A stretch of DNA of 64,000 bases from assembly GCF_002894645.1 (NCBI RefSeq), contig NZ_NCQY01000002.1:301784-365783 (forward strand), read 5' to 3'. Shown piece after piece: positions 16,414 to 25,552 of the stretch (the stretch's first letter is position 1; the number at the start of each line of letters is the position of its first letter). Source of the DNA: Salinibacter altiplanensis (GTDB lineage: Bacteria > Bacteroidota > Rhodothermia > Rhodothermales > Salinibacteraceae). The position numbers and the translations under genes were made by a program. The notes beneath the pieces are model-generated. The model was given only the letters and a program-made list of their open reading frames with translations. It was not told the origin of the DNA and ran no database searches.

Positions 16414-18525
16414 ATGGCAGACCAAGGACTCAGCGACATCAAAGGGGTCTCCGATGAGGATCAGAAAATGATCCAGAACATCGAGACGATGATGGGCCCT
16501 GAGCCGGAAGACATGGGGTTCATTAAGAATGCCTTCTGGGGACGCCTCCGCGACGACCTGCTGTTTCCTTACCCGGAAGAAGGGGACGACGAGCGAGAGC
16601 GGTGTGACGCCCTTCTCGAAGAGCTCGAAGAATATCTGGAGAACGAGCACCCGCGGGTGGAAATTGACCGGGAGCAGTACATCCCCGAGTGGGTGGTCGA
16701 CCGGCTGTTCGACATGGGCGTGATGGGAATGATCATTCCGGAAGAGTATGGGGGCCTTGGGCTCGGGGTTACGAGCTACAACCGGGCACTGGAGATGATC
16801 GGACGCTACTGCGCGTCCACGGCCGTGATGGTGTCGGCGCACCAGTCGATCGGCTGCAAGGCAATCGTGATGTTCGGCACAGAAGAGCAAAAGGAGAAGT
16901 ATCTCCCGCTCGTCGCCCGGGAGGAGCTGAGTGCCTTCTGCCTATCGGAGCCGAATGTGGGGTCCGACGCCGCGGCGCAAGAGTCCTTTTCCGTGAAAAC
17001 CGAAGACGGCGAGTACATCCTGAATGGAGAGAAGAAGTGGTCCACCTCGGGGGCCATGAGCGGGGTGTGCACCGTCATGTGCAAGAACATGGTGCCCAAT
17101 CCCGAGACCGGCGAACTGGAACAGCAAGGGGTAAATGCGCTCATCGTAACGCCGGACATGGACGGGGTCGAGGTTTTTGAAAAGAACCGCGCGAAGACCG
17201 GCATCCGTGGGACGTGGCAGGCCCGATTCCGATTCAACGACGTGCGCGTGTCGGAGGAGAATGTCCTTCACGAAGAGGGCTCGGGCCTGAAGGTGGCCCT
17301 CTCGTGCCTCAACTACGGGCGGTGCACGCTTAGTGCAGGCGTCACCGGCGCCGCCAAGGCGGCTCGGGATCAGGGAATCAAGTGGGCCCAGACGCGCCAT
17401 CAGTTCGAGCGGCCCCTGGCGGATTTTGAGCTTGTGAAGCAGAAGATTGCTCGCATGTCGGCGGTCACCTACGCGATGGACGCCATGCTCTACATGATGA
17501 CTGGGCTTCTGGACCGGGGAGAGACCGACATCATGGTGGAGACGGCCATCACCAAGGTGTTCTGTTCCGAGCTCGGCTGGGAGGTGATTGACGAAGCGAT
17601 GCAGGTTATGGGGGGAGAGGGCTACATGACCGAGCACGAACTGGAGCGGGCCTGGCGCGACAACCGCATCCACAGCATTGTGGAAGGCTCCAACGAGGTC
17701 ATGCAGTCTTTCATCTTCGCCTACGGCGGCAAGCAGCTCGCCGAGAAGATGGTGTCGATCCAAGAGGCCCTGCTGTGGGACTCGGACGAGTCGATCGGGG
17801 ACAACCTTTCGCGCATTCTGACGGCCGCGACCACCCCGACAGTGCTGAAGAAGGCCCTGCCCATGGGGGCACAGCTGTTCCTCGGGCTGAAGCCGCGGGC
17901 CCCAGAGCTTCAGGGAGTGCATCCGGCCCTCCAGGACCAGGCCGACATGCTCGCGCGCCTCATTCAGAAGCACTCTCATTACTTCAAGCTCGTGAGCAAG
18001 TGGGAGCGCGAGGACGTGGTGAAGCATCAGGCCCAGCAGGCCCGCGTGGCGGACAATGCCATTTACATCTTTGCGCTCGCGTCGTCGCTGTCGAAGATGG
18101 ACGACCAGCTGCGCTCCGGCGAGTTCGGGCCGGAGTTTGAGCGGGACCGCGCCGCGTTTGAGTACCTCTTTGAATGGTTCAGCCGCAAGATCCACCGCAA
18201 CTTCGGCGAGATGCGTGACAATGCGGACGACAGCATGCGAGAAGCCGCGGAGGCCGCCCGTGCCCACAACGACACCCTGCCCAACGAAGACTTTTACATC
18301 CACGAGGGCAGTCCGCTGGGGCGTGACGCCGGCAAAGAGCGCCCGGAGGAGCACATCGCGCAGTTCGAGGGAGAAGGCGAAGACCCCCGTGCTGTAAACC
18401 GCGAGCCGGGGGACACGTACGATCTCGACCTTGACAAAATGGTCGATGACATGACCAAGCCTGTGGATCGAGGGGACGGTGCGCCCGAAGAGTCGACCCC
18501 TGCACCCAATCCGGACGATAACTGA
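16414..18525 (+). CDS. Large acyl-CoA dehydrogenase (VLCAD-like) with C-terminal extension
   Basis: FAD enzyme of 703 residues; ordinary acyl-CoA dehydrogenases have about 380. Residues about 60-450 contain the usual fold: PEEYGGLGLG, the FAD-contact block FCLSEPNVGSDAA, KKWSTSGA, and the catalytic-base loop VEGSNEVMQ with E424. The remaining ~270 residues are helical, as in very-long-chain dehydrogenases and ACAD9, and end in an acidic tail (residues ~640-703) rich in Asp/Glu. It should start beta-oxidation of long-chain acyl-CoA. It stands alone between long non-coding stretches, so it is probably monocistronic. Confidence 0.9.
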   Translation: MADQGLSDIKGVSDEDQKMIQNIETMMGPEPEDMGFIKNAFWGRLRDDLLFPYPEEGDDERERCDALLEELEEYLENEHPRVEIDREQYIPEWVVDRLFDMGVMGMIIPEEYGGLGLGVTSYNRALEMIGRYCASTAVMVSAHQSIGCKAIVMFGTEEQKEKYLPLVAREELSAFCLSEPNVGSDAAAQESFSVKTEDGEYILNGEKKWSTSGAMSGVCTVMCKNMVPNPETGELEQQGVNALIVTPDMDGVEVFEKNRAKTGIRGTWQARFRFNDVRVSEENVLHEEGSGLKVALSCLNYGRCTLSAGVTGAAKAARDQGIKWAQTRHQFERPLADFELVKQKIARMSAVTYAMDAMLYMMTGLLDRGETDIMVETAITKVFCSELGWEVIDEAMQVMGGEGYMTEHELERAWRDNRIHSIVEGSNEVMQSFIFAYGGKQLAEKMVSIQEALLWDSDESIGDNLSRILTAATTPTVLKKALPMGAQLFLGLKPRAPELQGVHPALQDQADMLARLIQKHSHYFKLVSKWEREDVVKHQAQQARVADNAIYIFALASSLSKMDDQLRSGEFGPEFERDRAAFEYLFEWFSRKIHRNFGEMRDNADDSMREAAEAARAHNDTLPNEDFYIHEGSPLGRDAGKERPEEHIAQFEGEGEDPRAVNREPGDTYDLDLDKMVDDMTKPVDRGDGAPEESTPAPNPDDN

Positions 18526-19214
18526 GCGGCTCGCGTCGCTGCGTCCCCGCACGGGCGATATTCCGCTGTGCAGTGGCGGGGGATTGCGTTTCCCCTCGCG
18601 GGAAAGGATCGCTTAGGTACAGATACAAAGGGGCCGGCGCAGATGCACGAGTGCGTGCGGCCGCACATTCGGTTTCCGGCACGCCAGCTCGGGCGACGAC
18701 GGATGCTCTCTCCGAGGCACCTGTTGGCGCCGGGGACCCCCTTTTCCGGTGCTCAGAGCGGCCCACCTTGGCATTTTGAGGCTGCGCCGGGAACGTAGAG
18801 ATTGGCGCTTCGCAGGTGTCCAGTGAGATCCTTTTGCCTCCCTTTCAAGGCCGGAAATTGTGCGACACAGCGGGTGCACTTGGAATTATGTGTCCCACAG
18901 GCGTACGCCCGTTCGATTCGCCCTTTGTCTGCGCGGGGAGATGCCCCCGTCAGCATGTTAGATTGGGGGCGTGCAGGCCCACTCGCGACCGGCCCGACGG
19001 ATCTGGTCGGAGGTCGTTTTGCCGGGAGGGGCGGCCGTTGTCGTGTTGAGTGTACAGACGCCGGTGCGCCAGTGTGCGAGAAGAGTGTGCGGGAAGGGAG
19101 TCCGTGGGCACGCTGGGTTGGCAGGAGGTAGGGACGAATCGTGCCGGTGCCTTGTGCATTGGTAGTGGGCGACCATACGTCTTCTCTCGACAGCCCGTCT
19201 CGGATCTTCGCCGC
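18526..19214. other. Gene-poor intergenic region (~690 bp)
   Basis: No frame in either direction shows family similarity or neighbour-like composition. The reading frame of the next gene is open back to 19050, but the extra 55 residues are Arg/Cys-rich and have no structure I recognise. A short TTTCCC/GGGAAA dyad sits at about 18590-18606. I see no tRNA, repeat array or terminator. Confidence 0.5.
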
Positions 19215-19943
19215 ATGCGCTCGCTCTACCTTGTTTATCTCGATCGTCATCACCTCGGGGACGAGCTCTTCCTCAAATCATTGGCCCAATACTTTTCGAG
19301 TGCGGGCACGGAGGCACCGACCAGTGTGTTGGTTCATGGGAGCGGCGAAAAGGTGGAACGCACCCTGGAGGCGCAGGGCTACTTTCCCGAACGCACCGAC
19401 GGGGTGCTCGACGTGGAGACGGAGGACCAGCGACGACTCGTAGAACGCGCCGTTCGGGAAGTGAACCAGGATATCGTCGCGGCACTGACCGACGAAGTCG
19501 TCTCTACGGTCGGCATTCAGGGCGTAGATCGTGGGCTGTTTCAGATGGACGACGATGCACGACTCCGGGCGACCAACGTGGGATGGCTGTCGGCGCTCCT
19601 CAAGCAGCACGTCGTTCCGGTTGTCTCCGCGCTCGTTAAGGCCCCGGGCACAGGAACTGTGCGTGAGGTGGGAACGGAGGAGGCTGTGCAGGCGCTGGCA
19701 GAGGCGCTGGACGACGCGTTCGAGCCGAGAATCTGTGTGTTAACGACCGCCGATGTTGCGGGCGTGCCCGACGAGACCGGCGGGGTGCAGTCGGCGATCA
19801 AGGGCGCGGCCCTGGAAGAGCACTCGGTCCCGGAGCCGGCGGCCGTGCGTCGGATGGCGGAGACGGACGTGCCCGTTCTGGTTACCAATGCGCAGGGGCT
19901 GCTCAACGGCCCTTCCCCAACGGGAACGCGCGTTCATGCGTAG
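19215..19943 (+). CDS. Divergent amino-acid-kinase-like protein of unknown substrate
   Basis: Protein of 242 residues from ATG 19215. Several stretches recall the acetylglutamate/carbamate kinase fold: a helix after the first strand, a central VVSTVGIQGVDRGLFQMDD, a VVPVVSALV strand, and a C-terminal VCVLTTADVAGV-like CVLTTADVAGVPDETG segment where kinases carry the nucleotide loop. However, the canonical N-terminal KxGG phosphate-binding lysine is not visible (sequence begins RSLYLVYLDRHHLGDELF). It may be a non-catalytic relative or a distant kinase. No linked pathway gene is nearby. Confidence 0.5.
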   Translation: MRSLYLVYLDRHHLGDELFLKSLAQYFSSAGTEAPTSVLVHGSGEKVERTLEAQGYFPERTDGVLDVETEDQRRLVERAVREVNQDIVAALTDEVVSTVGIQGVDRGLFQMDDDARLRATNVGWLSALLKQHVVPVVSALVKAPGTGTVREVGTEEAVQALAEALDDAFEPRICVLTTADVAGVPDETGGVQSAIKGAALEEHSVPEPAAVRRMAETDVPVLVTNAQGLLNGPSPTGTRVHA

Positions 19944-20033
19944 TCGTCTCCCTCGGCCTTGGCCCCACTGCTTGAACCTTTTGACAAATCAGGCGCGGAT
20001 GGAATTGGGAACGCACTCCCGCCAAGATCCGGC

Positions 20034-20062
20034 TTGACAGCGGCTGAGGGGGCCATTATGTT
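20034..20062 (+). promoter_or_regulatory. Sigma-70-type promoter of the histone-like gene
   Basis: TTGACA at 20034-20039, a 17-base spacer and TATGTT at 20057-20062. It lies 50 bases upstream of the ATG at 20112 with no competing frame between. Confidence 0.65.
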
Positions 20063-20111
20063 CTTGCTGCATAATCGAGTCATTCACGCTCAAATTTGCT
20101 GAGGTTATCGC

Positions 20112-20303
20112 ATGAGTACATTTGAAGAACGGTACAGTCAGTTGTCCGAAACCCTTGAGGGCGCTGAAGAGGACCTGATGAAGTTCTACGAAAAGGGCAA
20201 CAAAGCCGCCGGTACACGTGCCCGGAAGAGCCTCATGAAGCTCAAGAAGCTGTCCCACGAGGTCCGGCAAGAAATCCAGGAAATCAAAAACGACGAGCTT
20301 TAG
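20112..20303 (+). CDS. Histone H1-like protein (Hc1 family)
   Basis: Protein of 63 residues, almost entirely helical and mixed-charge, with the Lys-rich second half (ARKSLMKLKKLSHEVRQ) seen in small Hc1-like proteins of Bacteroidota. It probably binds DNA or nucleoid RNA non-specifically. In a proteome that is otherwise lysine-poor and acidic it stands out as lysine-rich. A consensus-like promoter sits just upstream and a strong terminator follows about 100 bases downstream, so it is likely a highly expressed single-gene unit. Confidence 0.8.
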   Translation: MSTFEERYSQLSETLEGAEEDLMKFYEKGNKAAGTRARKSLMKLKKLSHEVRQEIQEIKNDEL

Positions 20304-20406
20304 TGTTGGGCCGACCAATCCGCCTTCCCTAGGGGCAGGACATACTTGACTGGCCCACACGGGTAGAGTAAATTGGTCGCCGATTCGACGTTCAACGTCG
20401 CGGAGG

Positions 20407-20438
20407 AAGCCCTTGCTTTTCGTCGGCAAGGGCTTTTT
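20407..20438 (+). terminator. Intrinsic terminator after the histone-like gene
   Basis: A perfect ten-base-pair stem (AAGCCCTTGC / GCAAGGGCTT) with a nine-base loop is followed directly by a T-run at 20434-20438. Confidence 0.85.
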
Positions 20439-20525
20439 GCGTTCCGGAGTGTCTTTCATATCCTTCTGGTCGGATCCGGCCTGCCGGGCCGGTTTCATCT
20501 CCTGTCACCAGTCCCCACTGTTGCG

Positions 20526-21467
20526 ATGCCTGTCCGAACTGTTGTCGGTGCCCTTGCGGTGGCCTGCCTCGTCATGGCAGGGGCCTCCGTTCATGCTCAA
20601 CCGAAACACTCCCCCATCCCAAATCCCCAGAAACGCCCGATCTCCGACACCGCCGATGCGGAATGGGACTCGGAGCTGACCGGGAAGATTTCTGTGTCGC
20701 AGGCCGCGTACCGAAACTGGCAAGAGGGCGGCGTAAACTCGTTGTCGTTTACGACCTCGTTGGACGGTGCCACCGAACAAGAAGGCGACCGATGGGCGCA
20801 AGCCTACAGCGCTCAGTTTGCCCTCGGCTACATCAACCAGGAAGACCAGGAGGTTCGAAAGTCGGAGGATCGGATTCGTTTGCAGGCCAACCTGCAGTAT
20901 CAGGGAGAGGGCTTCTTTGACAAGTTCAGCCCCACCTTGGCCGGAGACCTCCGAACGCAGTTTGCGACCGGGTTTGACTACTCCGACAATCCGTATCCGG
21001 ACGATGATCCCTTGGCGGGAGAAGAGCCCCCTGTCCAGACCTCGTCGTTCTTCGCGCCTGGTATTCTCACGCAATCCCTGGGCCTTACGTACACGCCGGT
21101 CGATCCACTTGCGCTTCGGCTCGGGATTGCCTCGAAGCAGACCGTCGTGGCCGAACCGGACTTTCGGGTCCTGTACGGAGTTGACCCGGACGATCCAGCG
21201 CGTATAGAGGCGGGGGGGCAGTTCGCCGCGCGCTACGACCAGCAGCTTTCTGAGAGCATCCGCTATCGGTCCCAGCTCGACGTGTTCTTTGCCGTGAACC
21301 AGCTCGAAAATCCTCCGGACGCAGTCTGGGAAAACGTCATCAATCTCGAGGTGAATGATTGGCTGAGTACAGACCTGGAGTTCGTTGCGCTCTTCGACGA
21401 AGACACCTCCGGCGCGATTCAGGCCAAGGAGGTGATCTCGGTCGGGGTGTCCTTCACGCTCCTGTAG
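20526..21467 (+). CDS. DUF3078 outer-membrane protein
   Basis: Protein of 313 residues from ATG 20526, chosen because it opens a signal peptide (VVGALAVACLVMAG, cleavage near VHA-QP); the frame upstream overlaps the terminator hairpin. The mature part contains the DUF3078 hallmark NWQEGGVNSLSF and then alternating hydrophobic/polar strands ending in a C-terminal VISVGVSFTLL with a hydrophobic terminal residue, as expected for an outer-membrane beta-barrel. Its role is unknown; homologues are common in Bacteroidota envelopes. The two following genes are also envelope proteins in the same direction. Confidence 0.8.
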   Translation: MPVRTVVGALAVACLVMAGASVHAQPKHSPIPNPQKRPISDTADAEWDSELTGKISVSQAAYRNWQEGGVNSLSFTTSLDGATEQEGDRWAQAYSAQFALGYINQEDQEVRKSEDRIRLQANLQYQGEGFFDKFSPTLAGDLRTQFATGFDYSDNPYPDDDPLAGEEPPVQTSSFFAPGILTQSLGLTYTPVDPLALRLGIASKQTVVAEPDFRVLYGVDPDDPARIEAGGQFAARYDQQLSESIRYRSQLDVFFAVNQLENPPDAVWENVINLEVNDWLSTDLEFVALFDEDTSGAIQAKEVISVGVSFTLL

Positions 21468-21507
21468 GCGTCCCAGCGCGGTCGTGCCCCCTGACGTAGA
21501 TGCCCCA

Positions 21508-23847
21508 ATGCGCCGTGTCGCCGCTGCATACCTTGCGCTGGGCCTGTTGTTGGCCCCGGTTCCCCTCCTGAACGTGCTCCAGGCCGAGTCCGCCGCGGTG
21601 GTGGCCCTGGCGGCCTACTTCATTAGCGGGGCGGCGGCGGTCCGAGCGTTCGGGGCGAGGTCGGCCTCGGTGGGGCGTGTGCTGGCGCGCCAGGAGGCCG
21701 CCCTTCTGGTTCCGCTCGGGGTGTTGCTACTCGCGCAGTTCTGGGCCCCAAATTGCACCCTTGGGCAGGGACTCCTCTTCTACGCGCTGTTTCCGGGCGT
21801 CACGGTCGTCTTCGCGGTGGCGCTGGCGTACCTGCTGCGAGGAGTGCCGTCGTTGGTGCATCCGGGGTGGGTCCTGGGCGGCCTCGGGCTTCTCCTCGTG
21901 GGGGGCGGTCCGCTGTATGACCTCGGCCTGCATCCCCAGTTTTACACCTACAATCACGTTTTCGGGGGCGTCCTGGGGCCGATCTACGACGAGCAACTCG
22001 CCGTGCGCCCCGGACTTTTCGCCTTTCGGGGCCTGACGTTGCTTTGGGCCTTGCTTGCGCTGTTGGTTGGGCATCGGCTGCGGGGGCGCGGGCCCCGGTG
22101 GGCCGTCCCGGCGTGTGCCCTTCTGCTCGGGATGGGGTATGTGTTTTCCGTGCCGCTCGGCATCAACACGACGGCGGCCTCCATCCAAGAACGGTTGGGC
22201 GGCCACACGAGGACGGCTCACTTCGACCTCTACTACGACTCGACACAGGTTGATGCCCCTGCCGCCGCGGATCTGGCGGCCGCCCACGAGGCGCACTACG
22301 ATTGGGTGCGGCGCCGACTGGAGCGCGGGCCGGATGCGAAGGGCGCCCGGATTCAGAGCTACCTCTATCCAAATCCAGATGTGAAGGGGCGTCTCACTGG
22401 GGCGCGCACGACGAGCGTCAGCCCGGTGTGGCTCGACACGCCGCAGGTGCACCTGCTCCGAGACCGGGTGTCGCAGAGCCTCGGCCACGAACTGGCGCAT
22501 GTCGTGAGCCGTCCCTACGGGCTGCCGGGGCTCCGGGCCTCCTGGGCGCCGGGCCTTGTGGAAGGATGGGCGGTGGCCCTGGAACCGCCGTCTCCAGGGC
22601 CGTCCCCGGATGACCTCGTCCGCACCGCGGCCCAGTCCGATACGACGACCACGCTCGCCGCCGAGGCGCAGGCGGTGGCGCAGCGGCTGTCGCCCTGGGG
22701 CTTCTGGTCGGGGCGGGGGGCCGTCTCGTACGCCACGATGGGATCGTTCGTCCAGTACCTACTCGATCAGTACGGGCCGGCTCGGCTCAAGCGTGTCTAC
22801 GCCTGGGGAAATTTCGACACCGTCTACGGACGCCCGCTGGACACACTCGCGGCGGAGTGGGAGGCGCATCTCCGTCGAGCGCCGGTCGTGGCGCGGGACG
22901 CCCACGGCGTGGTTGCCCGGCGGTTCGCGCGTCCGTCGCTGTTCGAGACCGAGTGTCCCCACTACGTCCCGCCGGCGCGGCAGCACTATCAGACGGCACA
23001 GCGGGCCGGGCGCCGCCGCGACACCACCAGGAGGGAGCGGCTCCTGAAAGAAGCCCTTGGCGCCCGGCCGGGCTACGCGGCGGCCCACGAGGCGCTGGCC
23101 CGGCATCGGCTCGCCCAGGGACGGGCCAGTGCCGTCTGGCGTCAGGTCGATACGCTGTCGACGACGGCCCAGACGGCCGCTCTCCAGGTCGCGCAGGCCG
23201 ACGCGGCCGTGCTGCGGGGGGCGCCGGATACGGCGCGAGCGCTCTATGCCAGGGCCCGGGCCCAAGTTCCGAGCCACGCATATGACCTCCGGGCCCGCCT
23301 CACGCTCCGTGACGCGACCGCGGACCGTCCCGCGGTCGTTCGCGTGCTTACGAGCGGAGATTCGGCGGCGGCGCAGGCCCGGCGTTTGGCAAAACGGATT
23401 CCTCAAGACCCGCGGATACGGGCCTGGCAGGCCGTGCGGTGGATGGACGCGCGGCAGTACCGCCGCGCACTGACGCTGTGGGAGCGGCTTGAGGTGCCGG
23501 TGCCTGCCACCCGGCCACGAGGGTGGCGCCGGGAATGGGAACTGCAACACGCAGCGTGGGGGGCCACGTCGGCCTTGCGCGGGAATGCGGGAAACGCGGC
23601 GCGGCGATGGGCTGCGCAGGCCGCACGCAAGGCCCGAGTGCTCGGGGACAGCGAGCGCACGTTGCTCTTCGAGTGGTGGAAGCGGCGGGCGATGGACATG
23701 GACGCAGGGCCTCGCGCGGGCCGGCTCGGTCGTCCGTCTCCGAATCACGCGTCCCGGCCACTGGTTCAGGCACACGGTCGCTCTCTAGACCCCTCTCGGC
23801 GGAGGGACGACCCCACGTCGATTCCCCACGGCCCATGTGACTCGTAG
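21508..23847 (+). CDS. Membrane protein with MA-clan (HELAH) metallopeptidase domain and TPR-like tail
   Basis: Protein of 779 residues from ATG 21508 (GTG 21484 adds eight). Residues ~1-220 hold about seven hydrophobic helices. A soluble domain follows with the zinc motif HELAH at 327-331 and a second glutamate in GLVEGWAVALE (about E352), the gluzincin pattern of Peptidase_MA-like domains. The last ~280 residues are Ala/Arg-rich paired helices resembling TPR repeats (RERLLKEALGARPGYAAAHEALARHRL). It is presumably an envelope protease or chaperone whose catalytic part sits outside the inner membrane. The stop overlaps the start region of the next gene, so translation is probably coupled. Confidence 0.72.
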   Translation: MRRVAAAYLALGLLLAPVPLLNVLQAESAAVVALAAYFISGAAAVRAFGARSASVGRVLARQEAALLVPLGVLLLAQFWAPNCTLGQGLLFYALFPGVTVVFAVALAYLLRGVPSLVHPGWVLGGLGLLLVGGGPLYDLGLHPQFYTYNHVFGGVLGPIYDEQLAVRPGLFAFRGLTLLWALLALLVGHRLRGRGPRWAVPACALLLGMGYVFSVPLGINTTAASIQERLGGHTRTAHFDLYYDSTQVDAPAAADLAAAHEAHYDWVRRRLERGPDAKGARIQSYLYPNPDVKGRLTGARTTSVSPVWLDTPQVHLLRDRVSQSLGHELAHVVSRPYGLPGLRASWAPGLVEGWAVALEPPSPGPSPDDLVRTAAQSDTTTTLAAEAQAVAQRLSPWGFWSGRGAVSYATMGSFVQYLLDQYGPARLKRVYAWGNFDTVYGRPLDTLAAEWEAHLRRAPVVARDAHGVVARRFARPSLFETECPHYVPPARQHYQTAQRAGRRRDTTRRERLLKEALGARPGYAAAHEALARHRLAQGRASAVWRQVDTLSTTAQTAALQVAQADAAVLRGAPDTARALYARARAQVPSHAYDLRARLTLRDATADRPAVVRVLTSGDSAAAQARRLAKRIPQDPRIRAWQAVRWMDARQYRRALTLWERLEVPVPATRPRGWRREWELQHAAWGATSALRGNAGNAARRWAAQAARKARVLGDSERTLLFEWWKRRAMDMDAGPRAGRLGRPSPNHASRPLVQAHGRSLDPSRRRDDPTSIPHGPCDS

Positions 23848-23848
23848 C

Positions 23849-25153
23849 ATGCGCGTTGTTTCTCGTCTGGTGCTCGGACTGGGCCTGTGTGTCGGGGCGC
23901 TCGGGCTGGTGCTCGGGTGCAAGTCGACGGAGGAGACCGAACAGGCTGAGGCCTCCTCCTCGACTCCGGGCGCGGTCCAGCCGGGATTGACTCCGCCGTC
24001 CTCCTCGATCCGCACCATTCAACTGTACCAGGGAGGCGACGAGCAGAGCCTGCCCGTGACGTCGATGGGGAGAGGGGACGGCCTGACCCTGGAGTTCGAT
24101 CTCTTGGCGGAGGAGGGGCGTCCCCTCTCAATCTATTTTCAGCACGCCGACCGGACGTGGCGCCGCGACCTCTCGCCGGGCCAATTTCTAGAATCGTTTC
24201 AGGACGACCGCCTCGTGGACTACCGTCCGTCCCGCGGAACAGACATATCGTACGTGCACTACCGGTACCGCTTTCCCAACGATGACATTCGGTTCCGCGT
24301 CAGCGGAAACTACGTTCTGCGGGTGACCGAGCGGGGGCGCCGAGACTCGGTGCTCTTCGAACAGCCATTTTTCGTGACGGAGGAGGAGGGGGGGCTCCAG
24401 TTGGGGGCCGAGGGCCTTCCGGTGCCAGGGCAGCAGCAGCCCTCCCTTCGTCCTCGCGCCCGCTTCGCCCCGCCGTCCGCGATTCGGGGGAATCCTTTCG
24501 GACACGCCGTGTGCTTCGTTCGAAACGGGCGCTTTGCGGACACCCGATGCAAGGACCGTCCGCTGCTGGTGCGCCAGCCGGAGCTGGAGTTTGAGTTGGG
24601 GCGGGAGCGCGCCTACGATCCGGCCACGGCCGAGTACGGCCTTGACCTCAGTACCCTCCGGCCCACCGCGCAGGTTGCACGGGTGAAGCGCACCTCACGG
24701 CCCATTCAGGTTGTCCTGGACCCCGATCATGCTCGCTTTGCGGAGGCACTGCGAGGACCCAGCCTGAACGGGCAGACGGTCGTTCGGAATGCCCTCTCGG
24801 CCCAGGCGGATCCGAGCATCACCGCCGAGTATGTGGAGACGACCTTTGCCTTCGTTCCCCCTGACGAGACGCCCTACGGCAGCCCGCCGGTGGTGGCCGG
24901 CAGCTTCAGCGGAATGGACCCGGCCCAGGGTACCCCGATGGACTGGAACGCAGAGCAGGGACGGTATGAAGGGCGCGTCCTTCTCAAGCAGGGCCGCCAC
25001 CAATACTTCTATGCAACGTCGGGCCCGGGCCTTACGAAGGAGGTACGCCGAACGCAACTGCGCCGCACCAGTACCTATACGGCGTTTGTGTACTATCGGG
25101 ACCCGCAGTACAACACCGACCGCCTGCTCCGGGTGGGTGGGTTTCGGCCCTGA
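23849..25153 (+). CDS. Lipoprotein with type IX secretion system plug domain (DUF5103)
   Basis: Protein of 434 residues from ATG 23849, overlapping the previous stop by -1 frame. The N-terminus is a lipoprotein signal (GALGLVLGC, lipidated C24). The first folded block (about 50-175) has the DUF5103 pattern: IQLYQGGDEQSLPV, adjacent ADRTWRRDLSPGQFLESF, VHYRYRFPNDDIRFRVSGNY, matching the T9SS plug protein that closes the SprA translocon. The remainder also follows DUF5103 architecture with repeated beta-rich domains. It indicates that a type IX secretion apparatus or a derived system is present in the organism, although no other T9SS gene lies in this window. Confidence 0.78.
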   Translation: MRVVSRLVLGLGLCVGALGLVLGCKSTEETEQAEASSSTPGAVQPGLTPPSSSIRTIQLYQGGDEQSLPVTSMGRGDGLTLEFDLLAEEGRPLSIYFQHADRTWRRDLSPGQFLESFQDDRLVDYRPSRGTDISYVHYRYRFPNDDIRFRVSGNYVLRVTERGRRDSVLFEQPFFVTEEEGGLQLGAEGLPVPGQQQPSLRPRARFAPPSAIRGNPFGHAVCFVRNGRFADTRCKDRPLLVRQPELEFELGRERAYDPATAEYGLDLSTLRPTAQVARVKRTSRPIQVVLDPDHARFAEALRGPSLNGQTVVRNALSAQADPSITAEYVETTFAFVPPDETPYGSPPVVAGSFSGMDPAQGTPMDWNAEQGRYEGRVLLKQGRHQYFYATSGPGLTKEVRRTQLRRTSTYTAFVYYRDPQYNTDRLLRVGGFRP

Positions 25154-25167
25154 CCCTGCACAAGAAA

Positions 25168-25191
25168 CGCCCCATCCCGGGGGATGGGGCG
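25168..25191 (-). terminator. Intrinsic terminator of the cold-shock gene (possibly bidirectional)
   Basis: A perfect ten-base-pair stem CGCCCCATCC / GGATGGGGCG with a four-base loop lies between two convergent genes. Read on the minus strand it is followed by TTTCTTG, so it best serves the cold-shock gene that ends at 25222. Confidence 0.8.
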
Positions 25192-25221
25192 CACGTCCCA
25201 GAATAAAAGCAGGGCCGACCC

Positions 25222-25437
25222 CTATCCGATAACGACCACGTCCTGGGCGTTAGGGCCCTTGTCCGTGTGGCCGACCGTGAACTCGACCCGATCATCTTCG
25301 TCGAGACTCTTGAAGCCCTCCGTATCAATTTCGCTGTAGTGAACGAACAGATCTTCGTCTCGGTCTTCAGCGACGATAAACCCGTAGCCCTTGTCGTTGC
25401 TGAACCACTTGACGGTTCCCGTTTCGCGCTCTGCCAT
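25222..25437 (-). CDS. cspA: Cold-shock protein (CspA family)
   Basis: Protein of 71 residues forming one OB-fold cold-shock domain. The RNA-binding motifs are KGYGFI (RNP1, 16-21) and LFVHY (RNP2, 30-34), with the usual opening GTVKWF. It binds single-stranded RNA and melts secondary structure. Compared with CspA it is more acidic (AEDRDEDLF, SLDEDDRVEF), in keeping with a high-salt cytoplasm. A near-consensus promoter lies about 110 bases upstream of the ATG, leaving the long 5' leader typical of cold-regulated csp genes. A strong terminator follows. Confidence 0.95.
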   Translation of the reverse strand: MAERETGTVKWFSNDKGYGFIVAEDRDEDLFVHYSEIDTEGFKSLDEDDRVEFTVGHTDKGPNAQDVVVIG

Positions 25438-25552
25438 GGTGCTGCTGAAAGGTCAGTCGAAAGAACGTATGCTGTGCGGCAGGGCACCCGCCGTCCGTTG
25501 TGCACGCCACGATGGGGGGCACCAGACGTGGAGGCACTGCCGCATGCGATCC

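Noticed and set aside
16942..18552. Open frame of over 500 codons opposite the acyl-CoA dehydrogenase
   Set aside because: Composition is typical of antisense frames in GC-rich DNA, and the plus-strand protein has full family motifs.
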